Shown: piece by piece, positions 41,885-53,597 of the stretch
How the letters are laid out: each line of letters opens with the position of its first letter
Position numbering within the stretch: the first letter of the stretch is position 1
Origin: an uncultured Gammaproteobacteria bacterium
GTDB lineage: Bacteria; Pseudomonadota; Gammaproteobacteria; Pseudomonadales; UBA5518
Assembly: GCA_903928015.1 (NCBI GenBank)
Contig: CAIYPF010000116.1
Coordinates: forward strand, 91,084-152,543
Direction of reading: 5' to 3'
Length of the DNA stretch: 61,460 bases
The notes under the pieces: model-generated
The model's database searches: none
What the model was told of the DNA's origin: nothing
Seen by the model: only the letters and a program-made list of their open reading frames with translations
Made by a program: the position numbers and the translations under genes

Positions 41885-44103
41885 TCGAGGTGTCGTGAGG
41901 CGCTCAGTACGCCATCGATCTGCTGGATTCGCCCGAGCACCCTGCCGAGAGCCACCAGCGAAGCGATCTCGATGGCGAGGTTCACCGTGGCAAGACGGCG
42001 GTGACGGTCGACCGATGTGCCGAGGTCGAGCACGTTGATGCGCTCGTTGCCCAGCATGTTGACGAGATCGCGCAGGAGTCCCGGGCGGTCGTGGGCCACC
42101 ACCTTCACCGCCACCGCGTGCAGGCGGGGCTGCTCGTCCTGCCATGCGACCTCGATGATCCGCTCGGGCGCTGCCTGCGCCAGCGCGCGCAGCTTGCTGC
42201 AATCGGCGCGGTGCACGCTCACACCGCGCCCGCTGGTGACGTAGCCCTCGATCGCGTCGCCCGGCAAGGGTCTGCAGCAGCCTGCAAACTGGCTCATCAG
42301 ATTGTCGACGCCGGCGACGCTGACAGCCGCTCGGCCTGTGGTTCGTGATGCCGCGCGCGGCGACTCGACCGGCAGGGCGCCGGGCCCCGGCTCGGGCGGC
42401 GCGAGCGCCGCAATCAGCTGCGCTACCGTGATATCGCCGCGGCCGAGGGCTTCAAGCATCTCCTCGGACGAGGCTTGGGCAAGCGTGCGCGCCAGCGCCG
42501 CGAGCGGGGGCAGGCTGATCGAGAGCCGCTTCGACTCGCGCTCGAGCAGCGTGCGGCCGGCTGCGAGGTGCTGCTCACGGTCCTGCTCGCGGAACCAGTG
42601 CCGGATCTTGGCGCGGGCGCGCGCGGTGTGTACGAACTCGTTGCCGGGGCGCAGCCACTCGCGGTTGGGGGCGGCAGTCTTGCCGCGGATGATCTCGACG
42701 CGCTCACCCGTGGCGAGCGCGTGCTCCAGGCTGACGATGCGGCCATCGACACGCGCGCCCCGGCAGCGATGGCCGAGTTCGGAATGCACCTGGTAGGCGA
42801 AGTCGACCGGAGTCGCGCCGCGCGGCAGGTCCACCACGTGGCCCTCGGGCGTGAGAGCGTAAACACGCTCCTCTCCGGCCTCGCGCCGCAGGTGCTCCGA
42901 GACCAGCTCACCCGCGTCTATGTCCTCGCCCCAGCCAAGCACCTGCCGGAGCCAGCCGATCTTCTCCTCGTAGCCGCCCGCCCGCTCGCGGGCGTCCACG
43001 CCCTTGTAGTGCCAGTGGGCGCAGATGCCGAACTCCGCCTCGCGGTGCATGTCGTCGGTGCGGATCTGCACCTCCAGAACCTTGCCGCCCTCGCCGATCA
43101 CGGCGGTGTGCAAGGAGCGGTAACCATTTGGTTTGGGGTTGGCGACGTAATCGTCGAACTCGCCGGGAATGTTGCGCCAGAGCCCGTGCACGGTGCCCAG
43201 CGCCGAATAACAGTCCGTGGCGCCGCCCACCATCACGCGCAGCGCCCGCACATCGTAGACCTCGGAGATATCGAGGCCCTTGCGCTGCATCTTGCGCCAG
43301 ATGCTGTAGAGGTGCTTCGCGCGGCCGGTCACCTCGGCCTCGATGCCGGCGGCGGCAAGTGCCGCCGCGAGGCGCTCCGTGGCACCGGCGATGAAGGCCT
43401 CGCGGTCCCTGCGCCGCTCGTCGAGCAGCGCCGCGATGCGACGGTACTCGAGCGGCTGCAGATGACGGAACGCGAGATCCTCGATCTCCCACTTGATCTG
43501 GCCCACGCCCAGCCGGTGAGCCAGCGGCGCGTAGATGTCCATCACCTCGCGCGCGAGCACCACGGCGTCGGCGCTGGTGTCTCCGGGCGACAGGGCACGC
43601 AGGGCCTGTACGCGCTCGGCGAGTTTGACCAGCGCGACGCGCGGATCGTCGATCAGCGCGACGAGCATCCGCCGCAGCTTCTCGCCCTGCCGCTCGCGGC
43701 TTGCCAGACTGCCACGCGCGGCGCCCTCGTCCGGCCCGACGCGCAGGGCATCCATGCGCTGCACGCCTGCGAGCAATCGCGCGCAGGCTTCACCGGCAGA
43801 TTCGCGGATGGCATCGAGTCCGAGGTGACCATCGTGGACGGGGACGCAGAGAAGACCCGCGATCAAGGCCTCGTCATCGAGTCCGAGCGCGGCGAGGATG
43901 TCGAGGATGTCGAGGGCCGCGCGCAGCCGGGACGACACGCGGCCTTCATCCCCGGATGGATAGTGCGCGATCACGGCGTCCAGCGCAGCTGCGATACGGC
44001 TCCGATCGTGCCCATCGCCGAGGGACGGAATCCGCTCGAGCAGCTGCAGTCCATCTGCCGGAAGGCCCTGATCGAGGGAGTGTGCCTCGCGGATCCTCAC
44101 CAT
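41881..44103 (-). CDS. relA: GTP pyrophosphokinase RelA
   Basis: Makes (p)ppGpp on stalled ribosomes. The 740-residue protein has an N-terminal pseudo-HD region in which the catalytic His-Asp pair is missing (AGLLCVPVHDGHLG), so hydrolysis is not expected. This is followed by the synthetase domain (RAKHLYSIWRKMQRKG, YDVRALRVMV, NPKPNGYRSLHTAV, EVQIRTDDMHREAE; about 255-370), a TGS domain (VYALTPEGHVVDLPRGATPVDFAY, about 405-465), zinc-finger/helical regions (CCRPLPGD) and a C-terminal ACT domain (DRPGLLRDLVNML). Between cysM and mazG. Confidence 0.97.
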   Translation of the reverse strand: MVRIREAHSLDQGLPADGLQLLERIPSLGDGHDRSRIAAALDAVIAHYPSGDEGRVSSRLRAALDILDILAALGLDDEALIAGLLCVPVHDGHLGLDAIRESAGEACARLLAGVQRMDALRVGPDEGAARGSLASRERQGEKLRRMLVALIDDPRVALVKLAERVQALRALSPGDTSADAVVLAREVMDIYAPLAHRLGVGQIKWEIEDLAFRHLQPLEYRRIAALLDERRRDREAFIAGATERLAAALAAAGIEAEVTGRAKHLYSIWRKMQRKGLDISEVYDVRALRVMVGGATDCYSALGTVHGLWRNIPGEFDDYVANPKPNGYRSLHTAVIGEGGKVLEVQIRTDDMHREAEFGICAHWHYKGVDARERAGGYEEKIGWLRQVLGWGEDIDAGELVSEHLRREAGEERVYALTPEGHVVDLPRGATPVDFAYQVHSELGHRCRGARVDGRIVSLEHALATGERVEIIRGKTAAPNREWLRPGNEFVHTARARAKIRHWFREQDREQHLAAGRTLLERESKRLSISLPPLAALARTLAQASSEEMLEALGRGDITVAQLIAALAPPEPGPGALPVESPRAASRTTGRAAVSVAGVDNLMSQFAGCCRPLPGDAIEGYVTSGRGVSVHRADCSKLRALAQAAPERIIEVAWQDEQPRLHAVAVKVVAHDRPGLLRDLVNMLGNERINVLDLGTSVDRHRRLATVNLAIEIASLVALGRVLGRIQQIDGVLSASRHLE

Positions 44104-44117
44104 GGCGCGTGCGTGGC

Positions 44118-45056
44118 TCAGGCCACGCCGAATACGCCGGTTGAGAGGTAGCGATCACCGCGATCGCAGATCACCGCCACGATAAGCGCGTTCTCGGTGG
44201 TGGCGGCCACGCGCAGTGCTCCGGCCACGGCCCCGCCCGCCGAGACGCCGCAGAGAATTCCCTCCTCCCGCGCGAGGCGACGCATCGCTTCTTCCGCTTC
44301 CTGTTGGCCTATGTCGAGCACGAGATCCACACGCGCGGGTTCGAAGATGCGTGGCAGGTAGGCCTGCGGCCAGCGGCGGATGCCGGGAATGCTGGAGCCA
44401 TCGGAAGGCTGCAAACCCACGATGCAGATCTCCGGATTGCGCTCTTTCAGGTAGCGCGAGACACCCATGATGGTGCCCGTGGTGCCCATGGAACTCACGA
44501 AATGCGTGATGCGTCCGCCCGTCTGCTCCCACAACTCGGGGCCGGTGCTGCGGTAATGGGCGAGAGGGTTGTCCGGATTCGCGAACTGGTCGAGCACCTT
44601 GCCGCGCCCCTCGGCCTGCATGCGCAGCGCGAGATCACGGGCCTCTTCCATCCCTGCCTCGCGACTCACCTCCACCAGTTCGGCACCATAGGCGCTCATG
44701 GCGAGCTTGCGCTCCTCGCTCATGTGCGAGGGCATGATCAGCACCATCCGGTAACCGCGCATCGCCGCAACCATGGCAAGCGCAATGCCGGTATTGCCGC
44801 TGGTGGCCTCGATCAGGGTATCGCCGGGGCGGATCTCGCCGCGTTGCTCGGCGCCCAGGATCATGCTCAGGGCGGGCCTGTCTTTTACCGATCCGGCAGG
44901 GTTGTTGCCTTCGAGCTTGGCGAGGATGGTGTTGCCCCGGCCGACGACCATGCGCTGCAGCCGCACCAGGGGCGTGGCGCCGACGGTGGACTCCACTGTG
45001 GGGAACGCAGCACCGGAGTCCGTGAGGGTCGGCGGGTGTGCCGGAGGAGTGCTCAT
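44118..45056 (-). CDS. cysM: Cysteine synthase B (O-acetylserine sulfhydrylase)
   Basis: A PLP enzyme that replaces the acetyl group of O-acetylserine with sulfide or thiosulfate. 312 residues: VGATPLVRLQRM, the PLP-Lys motif NNPAGSVKDRPAL (Lys59 or near), the substrate loop EATSGNTGIAL and the phosphate-binding GTTGTIMG. The tight NPAGSVKDR spacing and neighbourhood (relA downstream) favour CysM over CysK. ATG 45056 adds a short disordered N-terminal extension before the conserved part. 14 bases separate it from relA. Confidence 0.94.
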   Translation of the reverse strand: MSTPPAHPPTLTDSGAAFPTVESTVGATPLVRLQRMVVGRGNTILAKLEGNNPAGSVKDRPALSMILGAEQRGEIRPGDTLIEATSGNTGIALAMVAAMRGYRMVLIMPSHMSEERKLAMSAYGAELVEVSREAGMEEARDLALRMQAEGRGKVLDQFANPDNPLAHYRSTGPELWEQTGGRITHFVSSMGTTGTIMGVSRYLKERNPEICIVGLQPSDGSSIPGIRRWPQAYLPRIFEPARVDLVLDIGQQEAEEAMRRLAREEGILCGVSAGGAVAGALRVAATTENALIVAVICDRGDRYLSTGVFGVA

Positions 45057-45065
45057 CTGCGGGTA

Positions 45066-45815
45066 CTACCGGTCGGAATCAGGTCCCCATGATACCGGCG
45101 CAGGCGCGGCGCGGAAGTACTCGCGGCTGCGAAGGGGACGATCGCCTACCACGGCGGAAAGCGCCTCGCGGAGCAACCGCTTGGCGAGCCGTCGCACGAA
45201 GGGATCACTGTAATCGCCCTTGCCGATGGCGAGCAGGGCCTGCCCCGGGAAAGCATGCGTGCTGTCCAGCCCGGCAGGCTGCGGCAGGAATCCGGTGGCG
45301 GGATCGAAGGCATAGAAGGCACCGGGCTCGAGGCACTCTCCACCAGAGGCTTCGAAATCGAGATCCACCGCATAGCCGAGTTCCCGCAGCAGCAGAAGCT
45401 CGAACTCGCGTAGCAGCGGCTCGTGATCGGGTGACTCGGCAAGCCCCGGCAGAAGGCCGGCATAGGCGTGGAATATCAGTGCATGCTCATCGGCATGCGC
45501 CAGCGCGCGCACCAGCAGCTCGTTCACGTACAGCGCGCTGAAAAGCCTTTCCCCGGCCACCTGGGGCAAGGGCTCGGCGCGCTCCACTCCCGTCAGCGTC
45601 TTCAATTCTCCGCGGCCCGACCAGGACACCACCAGAGACTGGAAAGGCTGGAGCAGGCTGCCCTGCCCTTTTTTCGAGGCGCGAGCGGCGCGTGCCACCA
45701 ACCCGATGCGGCCGAAATCCCGGGTGAGGACGTCGAGAAGCAGGCTGCTCTCGCGGTAAGCCCTTCGATGCAGGACGAACGCGGGCTGTCTATCGACCCG
45801 CGCAGCGCCGGCCAC
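45066..45815 (-). CDS. recO: DNA repair protein RecO
   Basis: Works with RecR and RecF to load RecA onto SSB-coated DNA. The 249-residue protein has an N-terminal OB-fold (AFVLHRRAYRESSLLLDVLTRDFGRI, about 12-37; LQPFQSLVVSW) and a helical C-terminus (LFSALYVNELLVRALA, ELLLLRELGY). No zinc cysteines, as in many gammaproteobacterial RecO. Starts 3 bases after the era stop, in the rnc-era-recO operon; pdxJ, which often follows, is absent here and replaced by cysM. Confidence 0.95.
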   Translation of the reverse strand: MAGAARVDRQPAFVLHRRAYRESSLLLDVLTRDFGRIGLVARAARASKKGQGSLLQPFQSLVVSWSGRGELKTLTGVERAEPLPQVAGERLFSALYVNELLVRALAHADEHALIFHAYAGLLPGLAESPDHEPLLREFELLLLRELGYAVDLDFEASGGECLEPGAFYAFDPATGFLPQPAGLDSTHAFPGQALLAIGKGDYSDPFVRRLAKRLLREALSAVVGDRPLRSREYFRAAPAPVSWGPDSDR

Positions 45816-45818
45816 GGC

Positions 45819-46715
45819 TCAGTTCTCCTCGCGGTAGCCGAGGCTCGCGAGCGCGCGTTCATCGTCGGCCCAGCCGCCGCGCACCTTGACCCACAGCCGG
45901 AGCATCACCTTGCGCCCGAGCAAGCGCTCGATGTCCACGCGGGCCTCCTGGCCCACCCGCTTCAGGCGATCACCGCCCTGCCCTATCACGATGGCCTTCT
46001 GCCCTTCTTTCTCGACCAGGATCACGGCGCCGATGTGCGTGCTGCGCTCGCGTTCGCTGTATTCCTCGATCATCACGGCGTTGGCATAGGGAAGCTCGGC
46101 GCCCAATTGGCGCATCAGTTTTTCGCGGACGATCTCGGCGACCATGAAGCGCTCGCTGCGATCGGTCAGCTGGTCCGGCGGGAACAGGTGCGGGGCCTCG
46201 GGCAGAGAGCTCGAGATTTCGCGCTCGAGCGCGTCGAGGTTGTGGCCGCGCAACGCCGAGACCGGCAGCACCGCACGGAACACGCCGGACTCCCCGAGTC
46301 GGGCGATCTGCGGCAGGAGCTCGGCCTTGTCCTCGAGCCGGTCGATCTTGTTCAGCAGGAGCAACGCGGGCTTGCCGCATTTGCGCACCTCTTCGAGCAC
46401 GCGCTCGTCATCATCTGTCCAGCGTGCACGGTCGACGACCATCAGCACCAGGTCCACGTCGCGTATGGCGGAGAGCGCCGCCCGGTTCATCACCCGGTTC
46501 AAGGCCCTGCCCTCGGCGCGGTGCAGGCCCGGAGTGTCGACGTAGACGATCTGGAGTTCGTCGCGCGTGCTGACACCGAGGATCCGATGGCGCGTGGTCT
46601 GGGGCTTGCGGGAGGTGATGCTGATTTTCTGGCCGAGCAGATGGTTGAGCAGCGTCGACTTGCCGACATTGGGACGGCCGACGATGGCGACCAGTCCGCA
46701 GCGTGTGGGATTCAT
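45819..46715 (-). CDS. era: GTPase Era
   Basis: Essential GTPase that binds 16S rRNA near its 3' end during 30S maturation. The 298-residue protein has G1 GRPNVGKST (about 13-21), DTPG (G3), NKID (G4), and a C-terminal KH domain with AVIVIGQGG-type loop ([16 protein letters not shown], about 243-258). ATG 46715 overlaps the rnc stop by 4 bases, giving translational coupling; an upstream open extension within rnc is not used. Confidence 0.97.
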   Translation of the reverse strand: MNPTRCGLVAIVGRPNVGKSTLLNHLLGQKISITSRKPQTTRHRILGVSTRDELQIVYVDTPGLHRAEGRALNRVMNRAALSAIRDVDLVLMVVDRARWTDDDERVLEEVRKCGKPALLLLNKIDRLEDKAELLPQIARLGESGVFRAVLPVSALRGHNLDALEREISSSLPEAPHLFPPDQLTDRSERFMVAEIVREKLMRQLGAELPYANAVMIEEYSERERSTHIGAVILVEKEGQKAIVIGQGGDRLKRVGQEARVDIERLLGRKVMLRLWVKVRGGWADDERALASLGYREEN

Positions 46716-47449
46716 GGGACAACACCCTCGCCCGCCCGCAAGGCACCGAGAGCATGGCGGGCAGCCTGCTGCTCGGCGATACGGCGGCTGCGTCCGGCGC
46801 CCGGAGAGGGCTCCGGGAGGCCATCGACGTGAGCCTGAACGCGACACTCTCCTGCGCCAGCCTCGGGAAACACCAGAACTTCGTAACGTGGCAGCGGGCG
46901 GCGTCGCGCCTGCAGGAATTCCTGCAACTCGGTTTTGGGATCCTTGTGCGAGACATGCGGATCCTGCGCATCGAGCATCCCCGCAAACCAGCGCGAGACC
47001 GCCGCGAGCGCCGCCTCGGTGCCGGCGTCGATGCTGATGGCTGCGATCAGTGCTTCCAGCGCGTCGGCAAGTATCGAATCACGGTCGCGCCCGCCGGCAG
47101 CCGCCTCGCCACCGCCAAGCCGCAATTCCGGTCCGACGCCGAGTTCGCGCGCAAGCCCGGCGAGCGTTTCCTCGCGCACCAGGCTGGCGCGCAGCCTGCT
47201 CATCTGGCCTTCGCGAAGCGACGGGTAGCGCGAGAAAAGTTCGGCCGCGATGCCGAGGTTGAGCAGCGCGTCACCCAGGAACTCCAGCCGCTCGTTGTGC
47301 GGCTGGCCGAAGCTCGGATGGGTGAGCGCGAGGGCGAGAAGATCTCTCCGGGAAAAGCGGTGACCGATGGACGCCTCGATGCCCCCGCGTGCGGGGCGGA
47401 GTCCCTCAGTCACTGGCACCGGGAATCGGAATCTCGACGAAGTTGTCAT
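46712..47449 (-). CDS. rnc: Ribonuclease III
   Basis: Double-strand-specific endoribonuclease that processes rRNA and mRNA. The 245-residue protein has the signature [12 protein letters not shown] (about 53-64) with its metal-binding acidic residues, a second acidic site in [10 protein letters not shown] (about 129-138), and a C-terminal double-stranded RNA-binding domain ([23 protein letters not shown]). A 24-residue N-terminal extension precedes the conserved part. It overlaps the DUF4845 gene upstream by 44 bases, so the true start may be internal. Confidence 0.95.
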   Translation of the reverse strand: MTTSSRFRFPVPVTEGLRPARGGIEASIGHRFSRRDLLALALTHPSFGQPHNERLEFLGDALLNLGIAAELFSRYPSLREGQMSRLRASLVREETLAGLARELGVGPELRLGGGEAAAGGRDRDSILADALEALIAAISIDAGTEAALAAVSRWFAGMLDAQDPHVSHKDPKTELQEFLQARRRPLPRYEVLVFPEAGAGECRVQAHVDGLPEPSPGAGRSRRIAEQQAARHALGALRAGEGVVP

Positions 47450-47828
47450 TGAACATCACTATCGCGTCGACGTTGCCCATCACGTGGACCCTCGCCTCGT
47501 AGTTGCCATCAATGCGGACGGATGTCTTGGTCTTCTCGATCTTCAGGCAGGATTTTTCCTTGTCCCTGCAGACGGCCTGGACCATGTCGATCTGGTTCAC
47601 GTCGAACTTGCGCTCGATGACCTGGCGCATCTCGAGGATGGATTTGGACGCCAGCTCCGGCTCGGTCTGCAGCGACTTGATGGTCGACTGCACCGAGAAA
47701 TTCTTGATGAAGAGGGGACCGATCGCCACGATGATGGTGAGGCCGATGCCCGCCACGACGAGGACGATGAGGGTCTGCCAGACAGACATTCCCCGCTGCT
47801 GCCACCGACCCCGTGCGTGCGTCTGCAT
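47406..47828 (-). CDS. DUF4845 membrane protein
   Basis: A 140-residue single-pass protein: after a short basic start (RGRWQQRGMSVWQTL) one membrane helix (about 18-38, IVLVVAGIGLTIIVAIGPLF) and a periplasmic domain of about 100 residues ([34 protein letters not shown]). The family is regularly found between lepB and rnc in gammaproteobacteria, as here; function unknown. The N-terminus resembles a type IV pilin-like leader. ATG 47828 has GGGG upstream; ATG 47837 is an alternative. Confidence 0.87.
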   Translation of the reverse strand: MQTHARGRWQQRGMSVWQTLIVLVVAGIGLTIIVAIGPLFIKNFSVQSTIKSLQTEPELASKSILEMRQVIERKFDVNQIDMVQAVCRDKEKSCLKIEKTKTSVRIDGNYEARVHVMGNVDAIVMFNDNFVEIPIPGASD

Positions 47829-47872
47829 GCTTGCCATCCCCGATAACGAAGGAGACCCGAGTGTAGACGCTG

Positions 47873-48625
47873 TCAACGGATCATGCCCACGCGGGAGAAG
47901 TCGGGGATGCTGAGGAAACTGCCCCAGTGCATCCAGACCGCGAAGGCCTTGCCGACCACGTTGGCCTCGGGCACCTGGCCCCAGATGCGGCTGTCGCTGC
48001 TGTTGTCGCGGTTGTCGCCCATCATGAAGTAGTGGCCCGGCTCGACGGTGATCTCGAAGTTGTCGGGCCCGCTGCGCTGCAACTCCTTGCGCATGACGTG
48101 ACCGTGCTCACCGAGCGTCTCCTGGAGGATCTGGTAGGTCGGCGCTGCAGGCGGCATCTGCACGATCAGCTCCTGCGGAACCTGTTCTCCGTTCACGTAG
48201 AGCACTTTGTCGTGGTAGGCGATGTGGTCGCCCGGGAGCCCGATCACGCGCTTGATGAAATACTCCGGGCGATTGGGCGGAAAGAACACCATCACATCGC
48301 CGCGCTCGGGCTGGCCGACCTCGATGACTTTGGTGTTCAGCACCGGCAGACGTATGCCCCACGCGAATTTGTTGACCAGGATGTAGTCACCGACCAGCAG
48401 CGTAGGGACCATCGAGGAGGACGGGATCTGGAAGGGCTCGACCAGGAAGCTGCGCAGCACCAGCACCGCCGCCAGCACGGGCAGGAAGGAGCGCGCGTAC
48501 TCGACCGGCACGGGTTCCGGGCGGCCCGGGTCGCGGCGGGGCGCGAGCACGGTGACGTCTGCAAGCCAGATCACGAAGGCCAGCGCGGTGAGTGCGACGA
48601 GGATCAGCGGGAAGTTGATGTCCAT
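47873..48625 (-). CDS. lepB: Signal peptidase I
   Basis: Removes signal peptides at the outer face of the inner membrane. 250 residues with two N-terminal membrane helices, the catalytic Ser motif PSSSMVPTLLVGD (about 68-80), the Lys region FIKRVIGLPGD (about 123-133) and GDNRDNSSDSR (about 198-208). Follows lepA by 13 bases, the standard lepA-lepB pair. Confidence 0.97.
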   Translation of the reverse strand: MDINFPLILVALTALAFVIWLADVTVLAPRRDPGRPEPVPVEYARSFLPVLAAVLVLRSFLVEPFQIPSSSMVPTLLVGDYILVNKFAWGIRLPVLNTKVIEVGQPERGDVMVFFPPNRPEYFIKRVIGLPGDHIAYHDKVLYVNGEQVPQELIVQMPPAAPTYQILQETLGEHGHVMRKELQRSGPDNFEITVEPGHYFMMGDNRDNSSDSRIWGQVPEANVVGKAFAVWMHWGSFLSIPDFSRVGMIR

Positions 48626-48638
48626 GGCCCTGGTTCCG

Positions 48639-50438
<1,800 letters not shown>

Positions 50439-50558
50439 GAGTGCGTCACCACGTGCCGAAAGGGTGTAGCTGGGTCAACCGCGAACTCTACGTGAGAGCT
50501 GCGCGGTTGGCCCCGCTCCGAAGCCCGGAATACTACCCGATGCCCCGGGATTGCCGCC

Positions 50559-51962
50559 TCATTCCTCGATACGCAGGGCGATGAACCCGGCCTGACCCCG
50601 GCGGATCAGGCGCAGCGGCACGTGGACCTTGGCCGGCAGGGCGTCCACGATCTCCTCGAAATCGGCCGTATCGCGCACCGGGTCGTTGCCTACCTGGGCG
50701 ATGATGTCGCCGGGCATGAGGCCCGCGCGTGCCGCGGCCTTGCCGGGCGCCACAGCGCGCACGAGCACGCCACCGGCAAGTCGCATCCGCGCCTTCTGCT
50801 GGTCGCTCAGGTTCTCGACATCGAGCCCGATGCGGTCGCTGCCGGCGTCGGCGCTGGCGATGTCGCGCGGCTCGTCCCCGGAGAGCTTGCCCACCTTCAC
50901 CTGCAGATTGCGCGGCTTGCCCTCGCGGAAGAGTTTCACCGGCACATCGGTGCCGGGCTTGATGAGGCCAACCACGTGCGGGAGGTCAGCGGATTCGCCG
51001 ATCTCGCGCCCGCCGAGCTCCACGATCACGTCACCGACCTTGATGCCCGCCTTCTCTGCAGGGCCGCCGGGCTCGAGCTGGGAGATGAGCGCGCCCATCG
51101 GGCGGTCGAGGCCGAAGCTCTCGGCCAGGTTCCGGTCGACGTCCTGGATGCCGACGCCGAGCCAGCCACGCACCACGGCGCCGGTTTCGCGCAGCTGCTG
51201 CGACACATCGCGGGCCACCTCGATCGGGATCGAGAAAGACAGGCCGATGGATCCACCCGAACGGCTGTAGATCTGCGAGTTGATGCCCACGACCTCGCCC
51301 CTCAGGTTGAACAGCGGGCCGCCGGAATTGCCGGGGTTGATGGCAACGTCGGTCTGGATGAAGGGTACGTAGTTGTCGCCCGTCTCGGTGGGCAGGCTGC
51401 GGCCGCGCGCACTCACGATGCCGGCCGTCACGGAATAGTCGAGGCCGAAGGGCGAACCGATGGCGAGCACCCACTCGCCCACCTCGAGGGCTTCGGAATT
51501 GCCAAGCGTCACCGTCTGCAGCCCGGTGGCGTCGATCTTCAGCAGCGCGATATCGCTGCGCTTGTCCGAACCCACCACCTTGGCCTCGAACTCGCGCCGG
51601 TCGTTCAACCGAACCGTGACCTCGTCAGCGCCCTCGACCACGTGGTGGTTGGTCAGGATGTAGCCATCGGGCGACGTGACGAAACCCGAGCCCATGGCCT
51701 GACGCTCGCGCGGCTGGCGCTGACCGCGCTGCTCCAGAAGATGCTTGAAAATATCGGGCATCTGCTCGAGATAGCGGGGATCGACGTCCTGCGGCACACC
51801 GCCCTGCGGCTGGGCGCGCTGGGTGCTCAGGATCTTCACCACCGCGCCGGAGTTCTTGCGCACGATCTCCCGGAAATCGGGAAGATCGCTGGCCCGTGCC
51901 GGGAGGGCTGCCAGGAAAAACAGCGACACGACGACAACAAGACTGCGGAAGGCTTGCTTCAT
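50559..51962 (-). CDS. mucD: DegP/Do-type periplasmic serine protease (MucD-like)
   Basis: A 467-residue HtrA-family chaperone/protease. A signal peptide (about 1-24) is followed by a protease domain with the triad His (TNHHVVEGADE), Asp (RSDIALLKID) and Ser (NPGNSGGPLF), then two PDZ domains (about 260-350 and 375-460). It sits directly after mucA-mucB, as in Pseudomonas, but without the mucC/rseC gene normally between mucB and mucD. Probably degrades misfolded envelope proteins and tempers the sigma-E response. Starts 31 bases after the mucB stop. Confidence 0.95.
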   Translation of the reverse strand: MKQAFRSLVVVVSLFFLAALPARASDLPDFREIVRKNSGAVVKILSTQRAQPQGGVPQDVDPRYLEQMPDIFKHLLEQRGQRQPRERQAMGSGFVTSPDGYILTNHHVVEGADEVTVRLNDRREFEAKVVGSDKRSDIALLKIDATGLQTVTLGNSEALEVGEWVLAIGSPFGLDYSVTAGIVSARGRSLPTETGDNYVPFIQTDVAINPGNSGGPLFNLRGEVVGINSQIYSRSGGSIGLSFSIPIEVARDVSQQLRETGAVVRGWLGVGIQDVDRNLAESFGLDRPMGALISQLEPGGPAEKAGIKVGDVIVELGGREIGESADLPHVVGLIKPGTDVPVKLFREGKPRNLQVKVGKLSGDEPRDIASADAGSDRIGLDVENLSDQQKARMRLAGGVLVRAVAPGKAAARAGLMPGDIIAQVGNDPVRDTADFEEIVDALPAKVHVPLRLIRRGQAGFIALRIEE

Positions 51963-51993
51963 GGAGACTCCGTAATGCAGGGAAGAAAAGGAT

Positions 51994-52932
51994 TCAGGGG
52001 GCGGCGAAACTCACGGCATTGGCAACGAGCCTGGCGGTCTCGGGCGGTATCTCGCCCACTACCGTGACCAGGCCCTCCGGCGGACGTGGCGTGACATAAG
52101 CGATGGTCGCTCCCTGCACGGCCTGACCCGGACGCGACACGGATGGATCCGGCTGACGTTCGACAAACACCGTGAACACCGCAAGGCCATCGGTAAACAT
52201 CCGCGTTTCCACGGGTTGGCCGGCGGCGTCCTGCCGGCGCTCGCGGGCGCTCTCGGCAAATCCTGCGGGCAACCAGGACACGCTCCAGTCGAAAGGCGCC
52301 ACCTGCGCTGCGTCGGGGCTGGCGTGCGAAGCATCCACGCGAGCACCCTGCCCCGGCGTGAAGACATCGGACTCGGGTATGGGAACTCCCACCTCCAGCT
52401 GGACGAACTGGAAGCGCTCCAACACACGGCCTGCGCCATCGGTGGTTTCGGCCTTCAGGAGCAGGGAACTGTCGGCATCGAGCACCAGCGTCATGCCGTA
52501 GCGGTAGGGATCACGCGGACTGATCCGCAGCCTGCGACCCTCGCGGCTCGCGATGCGCTCACCGCCGTCCATCTCGAAGGCGTAAAACTGCCCCAGCCCG
52601 GGATTGTTCGCGAGCGCCAGGGCATCGGGGCCCTCCATCAGCAGGCGGTGACCGGCGTGACGGCAATCGAGCGGATGCTCCATGCGCAAGAACTCGCGCC
52701 CGGCGCCGTCGAGATCCTGGAGCCGCTCGTGCTCCACCCCGTCGACCACGGCGTGGACGATGCGCGCAGAGCTCAATTTCTGGCCTTGTTCGTAGGTGAA
52801 GATGCCGCGGTAATTGGACTCGCGGACGTTGTGGGCCATGAGTTCAAGCAGGGGCAGTGCCGCATCGGCCGCAAGTGCGGCGGTTGCACCCATGGCGCAG
52901 AGCGCGACAGCAGCGCGGGCAGCGATGCCCAT
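51994..52932 (-). CDS. mucB: Sigma-E regulatory protein RseB/MucB
   Basis: Periplasmic protein that binds RseA/MucA and shields it from DegS-type cleavage until lipopolysaccharide or lipoprotein signals displace it. 312 residues from ATG 52932 (MGIAARAAVAL, signal peptide about 1-22), with the lipid-binding N-domain (ESNYRGIFTYEQG, GVEHERLQDLDGAGREFLR) and the C-domain (FDWSVSWLPAGF, TRMFTDGLAVFTVFVE). ATG 52959 overlaps mucA and would displace the signal peptide. Four bases separate the mucA stop from this start. Confidence 0.93.
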   Translation of the reverse strand: MGIAARAAVALCAMGATAALAADAALPLLELMAHNVRESNYRGIFTYEQGQKLSSARIVHAVVDGVEHERLQDLDGAGREFLRMEHPLDCRHAGHRLLMEGPDALALANNPGLGQFYAFEMDGGERIASREGRRLRISPRDPYRYGMTLVLDADSSLLLKAETTDGAGRVLERFQFVQLEVGVPIPESDVFTPGQGARVDASHASPDAAQVAPFDWSVSWLPAGFAESARERRQDAAGQPVETRMFTDGLAVFTVFVERQPDPSVSRPGQAVQGATIAYVTPRPPEGLVTVVGEIPPETARLVANAVSFAAP

Positions 52933-52936
52933 GTGC

Positions 52937-53578
52937 TCAGGGCTGCTCGCGGGCATCAACCCGCACGAAGGGAATCATGCCCTGGGCCGTATTGAGGGAT
53001 GCGTTCTGGGCGTGGTCCATCATGAACATCTGCAGCCGGAGTTCAGCCGCGCGATCTGCGCCGGTATCTGCCGCAGGCAGGGCCGAGCCCAGACCAACGG
53101 GTATTGCTCCGCTGCGCGCAAGCACGGGTGCTAGCGCAGGTGCGCCAAGGTTACCCATGGGGATGCCGGACGAGGCGACGCTGCGATCAGGTGCATCGGC
53201 GCCCGGACCGGAGAGATTGCGCACACCGAGCACGGTGACCAGGCAGACCGATGCTGCGACAGCTGCACCTCCAGCCCAGTTGCGCCAGCGCGACGCGGGC
53301 ACCGCCGCGCCAACCGGAAGCGGCTCGGCGTCAATGGCCGCAAGGATCGAGGCCGTGAGTTCGGGGGGGCAGAGTGACGCCGCGTCGCGGCGCAGCACCG
53401 ACCGCACCGTGTAGTGCCGTCCCGCCAGGTCGCGGAGCCCGGCGTCGCCGAAGGCTTCGAGCAATCGACGGGTCTCGAAATCGCTGGCCTCGCCATCGAC
53501 GAGTGCCGAGACCATTTCCCGCAGGGGTTCCGTTGTTCTGGCCAAGACTGGCTCGCCTCCACTTTGCTTACCCTTCAT
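52937..53578 (-). CDS. mucA: Anti-sigma-E factor RseA/MucA
   Basis: Inner-membrane protein that holds sigma-E inactive. 213 residues: cytoplasmic anti-sigma domain (about 15-90, LREMVSALVDGEASDFETRRLLEAF; HYTVRSVLRRD), one membrane helix (about 96-118, WAGGAAVAASVCLVTVLGV), and a periplasmic part ending in the RseB-binding region (MMDHAQNASLNTAQGMIPFVR). GGAGGT lies 6 bases before ATG 53578. 19 bases separate it from rpoE. Confidence 0.93.
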   Translation of the reverse strand: MKGKQSGGEPVLARTTEPLREMVSALVDGEASDFETRRLLEAFGDAGLRDLAGRHYTVRSVLRRDAASLCPPELTASILAAIDAEPLPVGAAVPASRWRNWAGGAAVAASVCLVTVLGVRNLSGPGADAPDRSVASSGIPMGNLGAPALAPVLARSGAIPVGLGSALPAADTGADRAAELRLQMFMMDHAQNASLNTAQGMIPFVRVDAREQP

Positions 53579-53597
53579 CGGATACCTCCTGCGCAAA

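Noticed and set aside
42475-44151. A 558-codon plus-strand frame opposite relA
   Set aside because: Shadow frame; RelA domains on the minus strand are complete.
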